The notes under the pieces: model-generated
Databases searched by the model: none
What the model saw: the letters and a program-made list of their open reading frames with translations, nothing else
What the model was told of the DNA's origin: nothing
Part shown: piece by piece, positions 51,934-62,153 of the stretch
Numbering within the stretch: position 1 is the first letter of the stretch
Layout of the letters: each line of letters opens with the position of its first letter
NCBI GenBank assembly: GCA_937879855.1
Contig: CALFMO010000028.1
Location: 62,001 to 126,000, forward strand
Length of the DNA stretch: 64,000 bases
Source: an uncultured Acidobacteriaceae bacterium
GTDB lineage: Bacteria > Acidobacteriota > Terriglobia > Terriglobales > Acidobacteriaceae
Direction of reading: 5' to 3'
Made by a program: the position numbers and the translations under genes

Positions 51934-54492
51934 CTAACGGGCTCCGGCCAGGGTGCGCGGCGGCGCATTCTTCACGTATTTATCAAACCATCGAAGCATC
52001 TCGTAAATCAACTGTTCGTTCGACTCCATTGCTGTATACCAGTGCGGCTCGTGCGGGAGAATCACTAAACGCGTGGTACCACCGTTGCCTCGAATTGCTT
52101 CGTAGAGCTTGTGGGATTGTAGTGGCGTAGTCCCGGGATTCGCGTCTTCCGCGCCATGCATGAGGAGAAGTGGTGTTTTCAATTTGTCGGAGAAAAAGAA
52201 TGGGGAGACCTTGAGATAGACATCAGTTGCCTCCCAGACCGATCGCCTCTCATTTTGGAAGCCGAAAGGCGTGAGGGTCTTGTTATAGGAACCGCTGGTT
52301 GCGACTCCGGCGCGGAACAGGTCGGAATGCGCCACCAGATTCGCAGTCATTAATGCGCCGTGGCTGTGTCCAGTGACTCCGATGCGGTCGGGGTCGGCAA
52401 CACCAAGCCGCACGGCCTCATCGACGGCGGCCTTGGCATCGGCGACGAGTTGATCAAGATAGGTGTCGTAGGCTTTCTTGGGATCGCCGATGATGGGGAA
52501 CGCAGCGTTGTCAATGATTGCGTAGCCGGCGAGGAGCAACAGACTGTACTTTCGCAACTGGGTGAAGGTTTCCTGCGAACCTGCAACCTGGCTGGCTGTG
52601 GAAGCGTCAGCGTAGTCCAGGGGATATGCATAGAGAATGGTGGGAACACGCGTTCCCTCTTGATAGCCGGGCGGCGTATAGAGCGTGAACGACAAGTCAA
52701 GCCCGTCGGCGCGCTTGTACTTGACCAAGCGCTTCTTGATCGAGCGCACTGCCGGCGTGGGATCGGGAATGTGGGTGACGGCGACGCTGGTTGAAGCAAA
52801 CGATGCTTCTTCGGCGGGTGCGTCGAGGGACTTTCCAAGCGTTCGCGTGAACGCATTGGGCGGGTCGGCCGGCGATTGATGCCACGTAAGGAATGTCTGC
52901 GGATCGGGCCCGGTAAAGGAAAGAAATCGTTCGTAGGAAGTCTTATCGCAGCGAAACAGGCGTTCAGATTTCTGCGTCGTGAGATTGAGCCGATCGAGGA
53001 ATGGCCGATCGCCGTCGGGCGAAGAGCCCATTGCACTAAGGTAAATCGAATCGCCCTCCTGCCGAATAACCCAGGAACCATTCGCCAGTTGGCGTTTCAC
53101 GGGAGAGCCGGGATTCTTGTACCTCTCGTCAGTCGAGAGATCCCAGAGCAAACGGGGTTTCTGTTGAGGATCATCAATGTTGATGAGGAAAGTCTTTCTC
53201 CAGTGCCGGTTGTTATCGTACTCGGTCAAGAGAGCAACGGTGGGTTGTTCACTCCATGAGAAGTTGACATAGCGCTGCTCGGTGCGAGTGATTTCCACTG
53301 GGGGCGCCGTGAACGGCGGTTTCAAAAGCATGACCTTGTCGCGAAAGGGAGCGTTTACATTCCAGTCGCCGCCATCGAGGGCTTCTGCCCAGATGAGGGT
53401 CGCCGGATCGGTGGCACGCCAGGAAAAATCGCGCGGACCTAGCGGAACGCCTCGGATGGGAACGCGATCCGCCAATGGAAGCGAGGCAATCGTATGAGTG
53501 AGAACGTGGGATCTCTGGGATACATCCCAGACTTCAACTTCCTTGGGGAAGCGATCGTAAGTTGTGACGTAGGAATACGGCTTGTGGATGGCGGTAACGA
53601 GGATGTGGTGTCCATCTGGCGCGGGAGCGAGCGATTCGTAGTTTCCCGTCTTTCCAATCGGGGTGATTGCCCCGGTGGCAACATCGACCAAGGCAAGTTG
53701 CGAAGCTGCGAAGTAATCGAAGACATCCTCGTCATGCGAGTTGCCAAGGGTGTCGCGGTTTTCGTAGGTGCTGCTCTGTCCTTTCTCGCCTTCGGTTTCC
53801 TGAATGCTCGGGCCAATCGGGGCGATTGGTTGGGGCGGCGGCGCGCCCATGCCCTTGGGCACTAGCTTAACCAGAAGCGTCTTCTGGTCCGGCATCCAGG
53901 TCATCTCGTCGTCGAACATCGGGTTGAGACGGGCTCCGGGTATACGATGTACCTCGCCGGTGCGAGCATCGCCGGTCCAGAGTTCGACCGAGTCAAGCGC
54001 GATGTTGACGAAGGCGAATCGTTTTCCGTCAGCGGACCACATAGGCTCACCGGGGCAGGCGCCCGCAGGAAGTGCGACATGAATTTCCGCACCGTCGGCG
54101 ATATGCACTAGATCAAAGTTCGTGGCACAAGGTGTGATGCCGTACCCGCCCGGAGTATCGTGCTTGCTGTGATTTTTGGGCTCGACGCGTGCGCCGGCGA
54201 GGCGCAGGAAAGGTGTCGCCACTCGGGAAATCGGCGGGTAATCCTGCCAGTACACCAGGAGAATCGTGTCGTGAGTCGGGCTCACCATGGGAGTTGGTGG
54301 TGAGGGCGCATGCATCACATCCAAAATGTCTTTGGGCGGTTGGTTGTATCCTGATGCGTGTTCCACCGGCTTTGCTGGGACCGTGGTCCCTTTCGAGACG
54401 GATAAGTTTGACTGCGCCGACATCGGCGCCGATGCCGCGCAGACGACGAGCGCTCCTGCTAAAAGACAATTCAAGCCATTCCGGATTGGCAT
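51934..54492 (-). CDS. Secreted S9 family serine peptidase
   Basis: 852 aa, signal peptide about 1-26. An N-terminal beta-propeller-like region is followed by the alpha/beta-hydrolase domain of the prolyl-oligopeptidase family (S9). The nucleophile Ser710 is in GVTGHSHGAL, Asp is in LLMHGAEDANPG, and His in ILPHEPHWYT. It would cleave peptides outside the cytoplasm. Sequence around the catalytic triad resembles the S9C/glutamyl-type members. The start ATG has GGAGAGAAG upstream. It is 118 bp after the beta-propeller protein of the next operon and may be its last gene. Confidence 0.9.
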   Translation of the reverse strand: MPIRNGLNCLLAGALVVCAASAPMSAQSNLSVSKGTTVPAKPVEHASGYNQPPKDILDVMHAPSPPTPMVSPTHDTILLVYWQDYPPISRVATPFLRLAGARVEPKNHSKHDTPGGYGITPCATNFDLVHIADGAEIHVALPAGACPGEPMWSADGKRFAFVNIALDSVELWTGDARTGEVHRIPGARLNPMFDDEMTWMPDQKTLLVKLVPKGMGAPPPQPIAPIGPSIQETEGEKGQSSTYENRDTLGNSHDEDVFDYFAASQLALVDVATGAITPIGKTGNYESLAPAPDGHHILVTAIHKPYSYVTTYDRFPKEVEVWDVSQRSHVLTHTIASLPLADRVPIRGVPLGPRDFSWRATDPATLIWAEALDGGDWNVNAPFRDKVMLLKPPFTAPPVEITRTEQRYVNFSWSEQPTVALLTEYDNNRHWRKTFLINIDDPQQKPRLLWDLSTDERYKNPGSPVKRQLANGSWVIRQEGDSIYLSAMGSSPDGDRPFLDRLNLTTQKSERLFRCDKTSYERFLSFTGPDPQTFLTWHQSPADPPNAFTRTLGKSLDAPAEEASFASTSVAVTHIPDPTPAVRSIKKRLVKYKRADGLDLSFTLYTPPGYQEGTRVPTILYAYPLDYADASTASQVAGSQETFTQLRKYSLLLLAGYAIIDNAAFPIIGDPKKAYDTYLDQLVADAKAAVDEAVRLGVADPDRIGVTGHSHGALMTANLVAHSDLFRAGVATSGSYNKTLTPFGFQNERRSVWEATDVYLKVSPFFFSDKLKTPLLLMHGAEDANPGTTPLQSHKLYEAIRGNGGTTRLVILPHEPHWYTAMESNEQLIYEMLRWFDKYVKNAPPRTLAGAR

Positions 54493-54610
54493 AAGTCTTC
54501 TCTCCGATTCTTCCTGCGAGCAAAAACCGATAGCATCACTGCCGAGGGTTCGATAAGACCTTGGGTCCTTTCAAGTGATCTCCGACGCTCCAGCAAAGAG
54601 AACCTCAACA

Positions 54611-55648
54611 CTATAACTCTTTAACTCTGGATAACTTTGTGAGGCGTCCGGTCTGGTTCCAGTCAGACACGAAGATGTTTGCCTCGGAATCGATGAAGCA
54701 GCCATGCGCAGCGCTGAAGACCGCGGCATTGATCGCATGCGGGTCAAGTTTGTAGTTGGCCCACTGCGATTTTTGCGGGTTATCACCCACGAATGCGACT
54801 GGAACATTGTCCCGGTCAAGAATGGTAGCGCGCCCTTCCAACTCTGAAACGATTGCATAATCGCCGTGAAAACTTGCCTGGCAAGGCCGCCGGAGATGCT
54901 GCGTAATCGTGCGCACGTAGTGGCCGTCTAGATCAAAGTGGCACAGCCGGCGGTTCTCGCGATCACAAACCAGCAGAAGCGGCTGGTCATAGCGGATGTC
55001 AAGCGAAAGCCCGTGGCTGCAATTCAACTCGCCCTCGCGACTACCCATTTGAGAGTAACTCGCTTTATAGTTTCCATTCTTGTCGAAACGAAAGATGCGC
55101 GAATCACCATAGCCATTGGCAATAAAGATGGACCCATCCGGGGTGGGCACAGCCGCGGTAATCCGCCATTCATTGGGGGACTTGAAGCCGGCCTCCGGAG
55201 GAGCGGTAATTTTCAGCAGGACAGTACCGTCGGCCTTCATCTTTAAGAAGAGCCAGTTCTCCTGGGGAGTGCCTTTCTGCACCGTGACATATAGAAATTC
55301 TTCGCCGCCTTCCGTGTCAAAGACAAGAGAGTGGATCTCGGGGTACGCTGTCGCAATCTTTCTCAGCAGACGGCCATCGGAACCGTAGACCAGGACGCCG
55401 GTGTTGCTCTGGGTACTGACATAAATATTACCTGCCTTGTCCTGGGCTATGGCGCCGTGCGTTCCTCCGAACGATGTGCCCGCGGGCAAGGCTCCCCAGC
55501 CGGATACAACCGCATAAGTCCATTCGCCATTGCCCGTGAACTGAAGACGCTCGGAAGAGGAATTCGAGGGAGTTGAATCTGAGCGTCCGTGCGCGAGCGC
55601 GGTAATTCCGGCTGCGGCAAGAAATGTGCGCCGATCCAGGTTTGTCAT
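54611..55648 (-). CDS. Tat-exported NHL/six-bladed beta-propeller protein
   Basis: 345 aa. MTNLDRRTFLAAAGITALAH is a twin-arginine signal. The mature part is a six-bladed propeller of NHL-like repeats (GAIAQDKAGNIYVSTQ, AVPTPDGSIFIANGYGDSRIFRFDKNGNY, CFIDSEANIFVSDWNQTGRL). The family includes peptidylglycine lyase-like and sugar-lactonase-like proteins; no catalytic set can be named. It overlaps the cytochrome protein by 4 bp, so it belongs to that operon. Confidence 0.82.
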   Translation of the reverse strand: MTNLDRRTFLAAAGITALAHGRSDSTPSNSSSERLQFTGNGEWTYAVVSGWGALPAGTSFGGTHGAIAQDKAGNIYVSTQSNTGVLVYGSDGRLLRKIATAYPEIHSLVFDTEGGEEFLYVTVQKGTPQENWLFLKMKADGTVLLKITAPPEAGFKSPNEWRITAAVPTPDGSIFIANGYGDSRIFRFDKNGNYKASYSQMGSREGELNCSHGLSLDIRYDQPLLLVCDRENRRLCHFDLDGHYVRTITQHLRRPCQASFHGDYAIVSELEGRATILDRDNVPVAFVGDNPQKSQWANYKLDPHAINAAVFSAAHGCFIDSEANIFVSDWNQTGRLTKLSRVKEL

Positions 55649-57078
55649 GGTGTGCCCCTGTTCGTGGCTGTGGAGGCCGGCTCTGCGGGCGTATCAAATA
55701 AGTAGATGTGGCGCAGGTTAGGCATGCCCTTCAATGGAGACAGTGCGTCACTCGTGACTTTGGTCCCACTCAGGTTCAAGTAGGTGAGCTGCGACAGGGG
55801 CGAGAGTTTCGCTAAGGCCCGCCCTGTAATCGCGGTGCCCTCTAAGTGAAGAGCACGTAAGTTGGAGAACTTGCTTAGGGTATCGAAGCATGCGTCTGTG
55901 ACTGCCGTGCGTCCGAGTTCGGCTTCGACGATGAACGGCGCGAATCGCTGGAAGCGGGCTAGTTGTGCGTCATCGAATTTAGAAGCTACATCACTCGTTC
56001 TAAGAATCAGGCCATCGGATGGCATTGCCGAAACTGCGTCCAATTTTGCGCTTTCCGAGCCTTGCATCTGACGAATCTCATTCATCAAGAAGCTGTAGTC
56101 GCCGACCGGTTGAAGCGGCAAGTCTGGGTTTTCCTGAGCCGTAGAAATTCCTGGAATACTCGCCGCTGTGGGGGAGGCGCCGGCAAGAATCCAGGCGCGG
56201 AGGGCCGCGATTTCGTCGGTGGTCAGGGGCGTCCGGCCCTCGGCAGGCATGAAGTGGCGATCACTTGGGGAGAGCGTGACTCTCTGCAGTAGCAGACTTC
56301 GATCCGGATTTCGAGGAGCAACGACCGCTCCATCCCTGCCTCCCTTCATCAACAGATCATAGAAATCAAGGCGAAGGCCGGCTTGCTCCTTGCTGGCTCC
56401 ATGGCACGAGACACACTTGGCATCAAGGATCGGATGAATATGGCGCGCGTAGACTGAGCCGACATAAGCAGCGTCAGAAGCTGCAGATGCCGATGGGAAG
56501 AATTCCTTCAGCGGGCCCGGCATGTAGCGAGTCAGGTAGCCGCTTCCATAGGTGAGCGACCCTCCTTGATGTGCCGTCCAAATAAGTGTGAGCAAGGTTA
56601 ATGCGAGCAGCGAAGGATAGATCCGGTGGACTTGTCCTGACACCCACGCGGGACGCAGGGCGATACACAACATTAATTCAACAAGGAGCGCGATTCCGCC
56701 CCACATGTGACGCGTGACCGTTGCGCCCATGACTCCACTGCCATACGCCAGCGAGATTCCGAAGGCAAAGGTTACGGCGCCGGTAGCCAAGGTCAGAAGC
56801 AGCACGAACCCTGCCGCTTCACGCAATGCGAGCCGAGTCGTCCCAGCAAGTTCGAGCAAGGGCAGCAACACGAGCATGCCAATCGGAAGGTGCACGAGCA
56901 AAGGATGAAAACGTCCAAGAAACTGAAGCCCGTCGGCATGCGGCCGCCCATCCAGGGGAATAGCGAATGGCAACAGCACAAGCAGGACACTCACGCCCAG
57001 GGTAAAAAGCCATTGGGGCGGCACATTTCGGAAGCGCAGATTTCGTATCGCCGCGACTAAGTTGGGCCCTGCGATCAC
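55645..57078 (-). CDS. Membrane protein with cytochrome c and leucine-rich repeat domains
   Basis: 477 aa. The N-terminus (about 25-170) has about four or five membrane segments, with HPLLVHLPIG as in DUF2231-like proteins. One c-type heme site is CVSCH (Cys222, Cys225, His226), the planctomycete PSCyt1-type domain with a second ligand perhaps at RHFMPAEG. The C-terminus (about 395-470) is a leucine-rich repeat (NLRALHLEGTAIT, LTYLNLSGTKVTSDAL). It overlaps DUF1501 and the propeller gene by 4 bp each, so the operon is translationally coupled. Likely an electron-transfer partner in the periplasm. Confidence 0.82.
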   Translation of the reverse strand: MIAGPNLVAAIRNLRFRNVPPQWLFTLGVSVLLVLLPFAIPLDGRPHADGLQFLGRFHPLLVHLPIGMLVLLPLLELAGTTRLALREAAGFVLLLTLATGAVTFAFGISLAYGSGVMGATVTRHMWGGIALLVELMLCIALRPAWVSGQVHRIYPSLLALTLLTLIWTAHQGGSLTYGSGYLTRYMPGPLKEFFPSASAASDAAYVGSVYARHIHPILDAKCVSCHGASKEQAGLRLDFYDLLMKGGRDGAVVAPRNPDRSLLLQRVTLSPSDRHFMPAEGRTPLTTDEIAALRAWILAGASPTAASIPGISTAQENPDLPLQPVGDYSFLMNEIRQMQGSESAKLDAVSAMPSDGLILRTSDVASKFDDAQLARFQRFAPFIVEAELGRTAVTDACFDTLSKFSNLRALHLEGTAITGRALAKLSPLSQLTYLNLSGTKVTSDALSPLKGMPNLRHIYLFDTPAEPASTATNRGTP

Positions 57079-58625
57079 GCCAGCAATCCCTGTACTACGT
57101 GGGCCGGGACAGGACTCGTCAACTTCTGATCGAGGCCTTGAAACTTGTAGGTGAACTTACTGTGGTCAATTCCCAGGCAATGAAGAATGGTGGCGTTGAA
57201 GTCGCGCACGTGGACCGGATCTTTGACGACGTTGTAACTATACTCGTCCGTTTCGCCATAGGAAATGCCGGGGCGTACGCCGCCCCCAGTCATCCAAGTG
57301 GTGAAACATCGTGGGTGGTGATCGCGGCCGTAGTTGTCCTGCGTCAAACCACCTTGGCTGTACACTGTGCGTCCAAATTCGCCCGCCCAGATCACCAAGG
57401 TGTCATCGAGGAGGCCGCGGCGTTTTAGATCGGTGACCAGCGCGTATGTGCCTCGGTCTGTTTCCTGACAGAGCGTCGGCAAAACTCCGACCACATCACC
57501 ATGAACGTCCCATCCGCGTTTGTAAATTTGGGTGAAGCGCACACCACGCTCGGCCATCCGGCGCGCGAGCAGGCAGTTATAAGCAAATGTGCCCGGCTGC
57601 CTGGCCTCGGGACCATAGAGATCCCACGTGGACTGCGGCTCCTTGCTGAGATCGGTAAGCTCGGGCACCGATGACTGCATGCGAAACGCCATCTCGTACT
57701 GAGCGATGCGTGCGTTTGTTTCAGGGTCGCCAACTTCAGCCAGTGCCTGGCGATTGATCTGCTCGACGGTGTCGAGCATTTCGCGGCGGACGTTCCGATC
57801 GACTCCCGCAGGGTCGGCAAGATAGAGTACAGGATCGCCGTCCGACCTCATTCCTACGCCTGCGTATTCTGAAGAGAGAAAGCCGCTACTCCACAAGCGT
57901 GAGGAGACCGGCTGGTTGTTTTCCTTAGGGTTGGTTTTCGTCTGCAAAACAATAAAGGTCGGCAGGTTATCGTTCATGCTGCCCAAGCCATAAGCCAACC
58001 ACGAGCCCAGGCAAGGCTTGCCGGCATTCATGTTGCCGGTATTCATAAGCATGATTGCAGGCTCATGATTGATGGCGTCAGTGTTCGTTGTTTTGATGAG
58101 GGTAAGGTCGTCCACTATGCGCGCGGTGTAGGGTAACAGGGAACTTACCCACGCTCCGGTCTCTCCGTGCTGACCAAAAGGCCAGTGTGACGGCGCTACG
58201 GGGAAGTGTGCCTGGCCGGCAGTCATGCCGGTCAACTGCTGGTTGCCGCGAACTGAAGCAGGCATGTCCTGGTTGAACTGAGAAGCCAGGTTCGGCTTGT
58301 AATCGAAGAGATCCATTTGCGGTGGCCCGCCCGACATGAAGAGATAAATCGCGCGCTTCGCCCTGGGCGCAAAATGTGGGAGGCCAAGATTGTTACGTCC
58401 GTCCGCTGATACGGAATTGATATCTGCTCCGTTTGCAAAACTCCGCAGGCCCAACTCCCCGAAAAGCCCCGCCAACGCAGCCCATCCCAACACTTTTCCG
58501 GACCGGCCCAGGAAGCGCCGCCGTGTCTCGACGGCAGCCCACTCCCGTTTAAGACCTGCGGGGATGGGAAGGTCAAAAGGAGTGACGGGATTTTCGCAAT
58601 CGGTACAAAGTGGATGCTGCTTCAT
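57075..58625 (-). CDS. DUF1501 family protein, Tat-exported
   Basis: 516 aa. A twin-arginine signal TRRRFLG sits at residues 34-40, preceded by a 33-residue tail with CTDC. The body is DUF1501, a sulfatase-like fold (alkaline-phosphatase superfamily): YLFMSGGPPQMDLFDYKP, NHEPAIMLMNTGNMN, GEFGRT and GRDHHPRCFTTW are typical blocks. Usually encoded next to a DUF1549/DUF1553 protein, as here, in Planctomycetes and Acidobacteria. Activity not established; a hydrolytic role is inferred. 12 bp after the large partner. Confidence 0.92.
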   Translation of the reverse strand: MKQHPLCTDCENPVTPFDLPIPAGLKREWAAVETRRRFLGRSGKVLGWAALAGLFGELGLRSFANGADINSVSADGRNNLGLPHFAPRAKRAIYLFMSGGPPQMDLFDYKPNLASQFNQDMPASVRGNQQLTGMTAGQAHFPVAPSHWPFGQHGETGAWVSSLLPYTARIVDDLTLIKTTNTDAINHEPAIMLMNTGNMNAGKPCLGSWLAYGLGSMNDNLPTFIVLQTKTNPKENNQPVSSRLWSSGFLSSEYAGVGMRSDGDPVLYLADPAGVDRNVRREMLDTVEQINRQALAEVGDPETNARIAQYEMAFRMQSSVPELTDLSKEPQSTWDLYGPEARQPGTFAYNCLLARRMAERGVRFTQIYKRGWDVHGDVVGVLPTLCQETDRGTYALVTDLKRRGLLDDTLVIWAGEFGRTVYSQGGLTQDNYGRDHHPRCFTTWMTGGGVRPGISYGETDEYSYNVVKDPVHVRDFNATILHCLGIDHSKFTYKFQGLDQKLTSPVPAHVVQGLLA

Positions 58626-58637
58626 CTCAGTCTCCGG

Positions 58638-61600
58638 CTATTTGTTAATGGTCTCATCGAGATTTAGTATCTCACTGGCCACCATAGTCCAAGCGGCCAA
58701 CTCTGGTTCTGGAATCGATACATCACGCTTCTTCTCGCCCACTTGCATCAGGGCGTGCGCAGCTTTGGGATCCTTCTCATAATGGCTCTGCAATTTTTGC
58801 AGTGAAGTTTCGAGTGCTGCTGCCATGGGCGCGGGCGGATCGTGTGCAAGCACAATCTCGCTCATGCGATTAACGCGTTGTTGTGGATTTGGGCCCGCCT
58901 CATGGATCACGCGCTGCGCCAAACCGCGGGCCGCCTCCACCCACTGCACGTCATTCATGGTCACTAGAGCTTGCAGCGGTGTGTCGGTGCGTTGCCGGCG
59001 AGTGCATACCACATCACGCATTGGCGCATCGAACGCATCCATACTCGGCGGGGACGCCATACGCTTTACATATGTGTACAAGCTACGGCGGTACAGCGCA
59101 TCGCCATGCTCCTGAACATAATGGAGGGTATCGCTAGTCGGATAACTCACCCCTTCCCAGATGTTTGCGGGTTGATAGGGTTTTACGCTGGGGCCACCAA
59201 CCTTCTCCACAAGAAGCCCGCTCGTCTGGAGAGCGATGTCGCGGAGCATTTCGGCATCCATGCGAAACCGCGGGCCGTGTGACAAGAGCAAATTCTTCGG
59301 ATCCTTGGCGAGTTGCTCCGGATTTGATTTTGCGCTCTGACGGTATGCTGCCGACATGACCATCAGTTTGTACATATGCTTGATGTTCCATCCGCTGTCA
59401 CGGAATTCGACGGCGAGCCAATCGAGCAGTTCGCGATGAGTGGGTCTCTGGCCCATGATCCCAAAGTCTTCCGTGGTTTCGACGATGCCAGTTCCGAAGA
59501 GCTCGTACCACATGCGATTTACAGTTACGCGTGCGGTAAGTGGGTTTGCGGAGCTGACAGTCCACTTAGCTAAAGCGAGCCGGTTGTGAGGTTCGCCGGA
59601 CTCCAGTGGTGGCAGAAAGTGAGGAGCATCGGGTTCTACGCGTTCGGTGCGAGCGGTGTATACGCCGCGCGTCAGCACGTGCGCGTAGGCGAGCGAGGGC
59701 TTTTCCCAACTCACTTGCGTCAGATCGCCGCCGATCGATAGCCGGTCAAGCTTCTTATCGAGCGTAGCGATCTCCCGTTGAATTGCCTGATACGAAGGGT
59801 CCACGTGATTGAGATGAAACTCGCTCATCACGTGCCATTGGTCAGCCGTCCACTGTGTAGTAGGATGCGACGCAATCTCGGCAGCATAATCTTCGAAGGG
59901 AAGCCGCTCGACTTCATCAGGGCTCAGAGTCCGCGCATAGAGCCGAATATCCTGGTACCGTGCTTCTTTCGCTGGATGCTCTTCGGGATCGCGCCATCCA
60001 AGCTGCATGGGCGCCGGGGTACGGATGGTCGCGTGAGAGAGGTTGTCAGAAATGATTCGAGTAGGAATCTCGACGCCGTTGACGTATAGCTTCACTCCCG
60101 AAGCTCGGCCCGAGCCGTTGTAAGTGAAAAAGATGTGTTTCCAAGAGCCGTCGAGCGGGAGCGGCGTGACCGAGATGACATGTATCGCAACCTCCGGAGT
60201 CGTATCCTTTGGCGGTTCTGCTGGCGAATGCTTCCTGGTCTTTGCTTGCTCTGCTTCTTTTGCTTTGCTCTTTTTGCTCGCCTCTTCCTCGGCTTTCTTT
60301 TGTTCCGGCGGTTTGTTGGGGGCAAGATCCTTCTTGCTCAGGTCTTGTGGAGAAGGATAGTTGAACGGTTCTTTTGGCTTGGGCTGTTTCTCGTCCGCTC
60401 CCTTTTTTGTTGACTTCTTGGTTCCATCCCGCGGAATTGACTGTTTCGGCATCTGGTTCGCTAATGAGACGCTCAGGAATCCATCTTCTGCCGCCAGTTC
60501 CCAGCCCCGGTCGTGCTGAGTAGAGTCCATTTTCGAGAGCAGCGTGCCAAAACTTCCTGGATGAAACGGTGCGTCGCGGAACATAAACCAACCGCCGGAA
60601 GAGAAGGCTTGCTTTGTGTCATAGTCGCCAGTTTGTCCCAGGAGTACCCGGGTACTGGACTGCATGCGGAAGTCCGGCCAGAGCCAAGTGGTCTCGCCCC
60701 ATTCTCCTTTCAGAGCGCTCGTATGGAAACTGGCGGGGTTCGCATTTGGCGCGCTGTTTCTCAACTCTTCTCCGCTTCCTTCATCGAGCCGAAGGCGCAG
60801 TACCAGTCCATTTGTGCCAACTGCGCGAGGAGCAGAAGTACCCGAAGAAAGCCATTGCGTGACTAAGCCATGGCCGTTGCGGCGCATCTCGTTTAGCTTG
60901 CCTTGGAGATTGGAGCGCTGGACAAGGGCACGGTTATACGCGTCCTGGTTTTGGGCCGTAGGGATGCGTACAACAGGCGCCCAAACCGGACGATCGTCGT
61001 TAAACGGCTTCTCGTCAAGATTGTTGAAGAAGGCGCTCAACGCATAGAAGTCATGTTGTGTGGTTGGATCGAACTTGTGGTCATGACAAACGGCGCAACC
61101 AACTGTGAGGCCCATGAATGTCGCTCCGAACGCTTCGGTGCGCTCGCGGGCGATGTTGACCCGTAACTCCTCAGTAATGGTTCCTCCCTCATTACTGCTC
61201 ACGCCCAACCTTACATATCCACTGCCGATCAACGGGTCAAGGCTTTTCATCGGCATCAGGTCGCCGGCGATTTGTTCCATGGCGAACTGGTCAAAAGACT
61301 TATTGGCGTTGAAGGAGCGGATCACGTAATCGCGATAGGGCCAGATGTCGCGGCTGTTATCATAATGCAGTCCGTAGGTGTCAGCGTAACGGGCGTAATC
61401 GAGCCAGTACCGCGCGCGCTGCTCGCCGAATGCCGGTCGTGCCAGAAGACCGTCGACCAGATGTTCGTAGGCATCGGGGGAAGTGTCATTGACGAATGCG
61501 GTTACTTCGTCCGGAGTAGGCAGCAGCCCTGTGAGATCGAGGCTAACGCGCCGGATAAGCCTTGCCCGGTCGGCTTCTGGCGAGGGATGCAAGCCTGCCT

Positions 61601-62153
61601 GCTCCAGCTTTGCAAGAATGAAGTTATCGATCGGCGTGTGAACCCATCCGGCGGTTCGTGGAGTCGGAACCGGCGGGCGTTGAGGGAGTTCGAAGGCCCA
61701 GTGCGGACGATACACCGCTCCTTCCCGGATCCACTCCTTTAGAGTCGCGATGTCGGCCGATTTCATTGGCTTGGCCTCGCCCTCAGCGGCTTGCGGCATC
61801 AGATAATGTGGATCCTTGGACTCGATCCGCTTGACCAATTCACTCTTTTCGGGATTCCCGGGAACAATCGCATCGGGATGATTCGGGCGTTTCCGCATCG
61901 CCCATTCCGCAAGGTCAAGGCGTAGACCGGCCTTTCGCATTTCCGGATCTGGACCATGGCAACTAAAACAGTGACTCGCCAGGATTGGTTGCACATCCTG
62001 ATTGAAATCGAGATGGCGCGCAGTAGTGCGACGACAACCGACAACAGCGCTCAGAACGGATACCAGAACCAAAGAGAAGGCGAGTTCCGTATATCGACGC
62101 GTTTTATGATTTAGCTGGCAGATAAGCCCAGCCCCCTTGACAGTCGGTTTCAC
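58638..62153 (-). CDS. Large cytochrome c (PSCyt1)/DUF1549/LamG/DUF1553 protein
   Basis: 1171 aa. A lipobox-like end VVGC at Cys40 suggests a lipoprotein. The heme motif HCFSCHG is at 61-67 (PSCyt1), followed by DUF1549 (ARLIRRVSLDLTGLLPTPDEV...). In the middle is a LamG-like fold (LRLRLDEGSGEELRNSA..., SWKHIFFTYNGSGRASGVKLYVNGVEI) with an inserted Lys/Glu/Pro-rich low-complexity linker (about residues 575-640: many KK, AEEEA, EQAKTRK). Then comes DUF1553 (LFGTGIVETTEDFG, RRSLYTYVKRMASPP). This is the planctomycete-type multi-domain oxidase/glycan enzyme; activity is unproven. It heads the operon with DUF1501. Confidence 0.92.
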   Translation of the reverse strand: MKPTVKGAGLICQLNHKTRRYTELAFSLVLVSVLSAVVGCRRTTARHLDFNQDVQPILASHCFSCHGPDPEMRKAGLRLDLAEWAMRKRPNHPDAIVPGNPEKSELVKRIESKDPHYLMPQAAEGEAKPMKSADIATLKEWIREGAVYRPHWAFELPQRPPVPTPRTAGWVHTPIDNFILAKLEQAGLHPSPEADRARLIRRVSLDLTGLLPTPDEVTAFVNDTSPDAYEHLVDGLLARPAFGEQRARYWLDYARYADTYGLHYDNSRDIWPYRDYVIRSFNANKSFDQFAMEQIAGDLMPMKSLDPLIGSGYVRLGVSSNEGGTITEELRVNIARERTEAFGATFMGLTVGCAVCHDHKFDPTTQHDFYALSAFFNNLDEKPFNDDRPVWAPVVRIPTAQNQDAYNRALVQRSNLQGKLNEMRRNGHGLVTQWLSSGTSAPRAVGTNGLVLRLRLDEGSGEELRNSAPNANPASFHTSALKGEWGETTWLWPDFRMQSSTRVLLGQTGDYDTKQAFSSGGWFMFRDAPFHPGSFGTLLSKMDSTQHDRGWELAAEDGFLSVSLANQMPKQSIPRDGTKKSTKKGADEKQPKPKEPFNYPSPQDLSKKDLAPNKPPEQKKAEEEASKKSKAKEAEQAKTRKHSPAEPPKDTTPEVAIHVISVTPLPLDGSWKHIFFTYNGSGRASGVKLYVNGVEIPTRIISDNLSHATIRTPAPMQLGWRDPEEHPAKEARYQDIRLYARTLSPDEVERLPFEDYAAEIASHPTTQWTADQWHVMSEFHLNHVDPSYQAIQREIATLDKKLDRLSIGGDLTQVSWEKPSLAYAHVLTRGVYTARTERVEPDAPHFLPPLESGEPHNRLALAKWTVSSANPLTARVTVNRMWYELFGTGIVETTEDFGIMGQRPTHRELLDWLAVEFRDSGWNIKHMYKLMVMSAAYRQSAKSNPEQLAKDPKNLLLSHGPRFRMDAEMLRDIALQTSGLLVEKVGGPSVKPYQPANIWEGVSYPTSDTLHYVQEHGDALYRRSLYTYVKRMASPPSMDAFDAPMRDVVCTRRQRTDTPLQALVTMNDVQWVEAARGLAQRVIHEAGPNPQQRVNRMSEIVLAHDPPAPMAAALETSLQKLQSHYEKDPKAAHALMQVGEKKRDVSIPEPELAAWTMVASEILNLDETINK

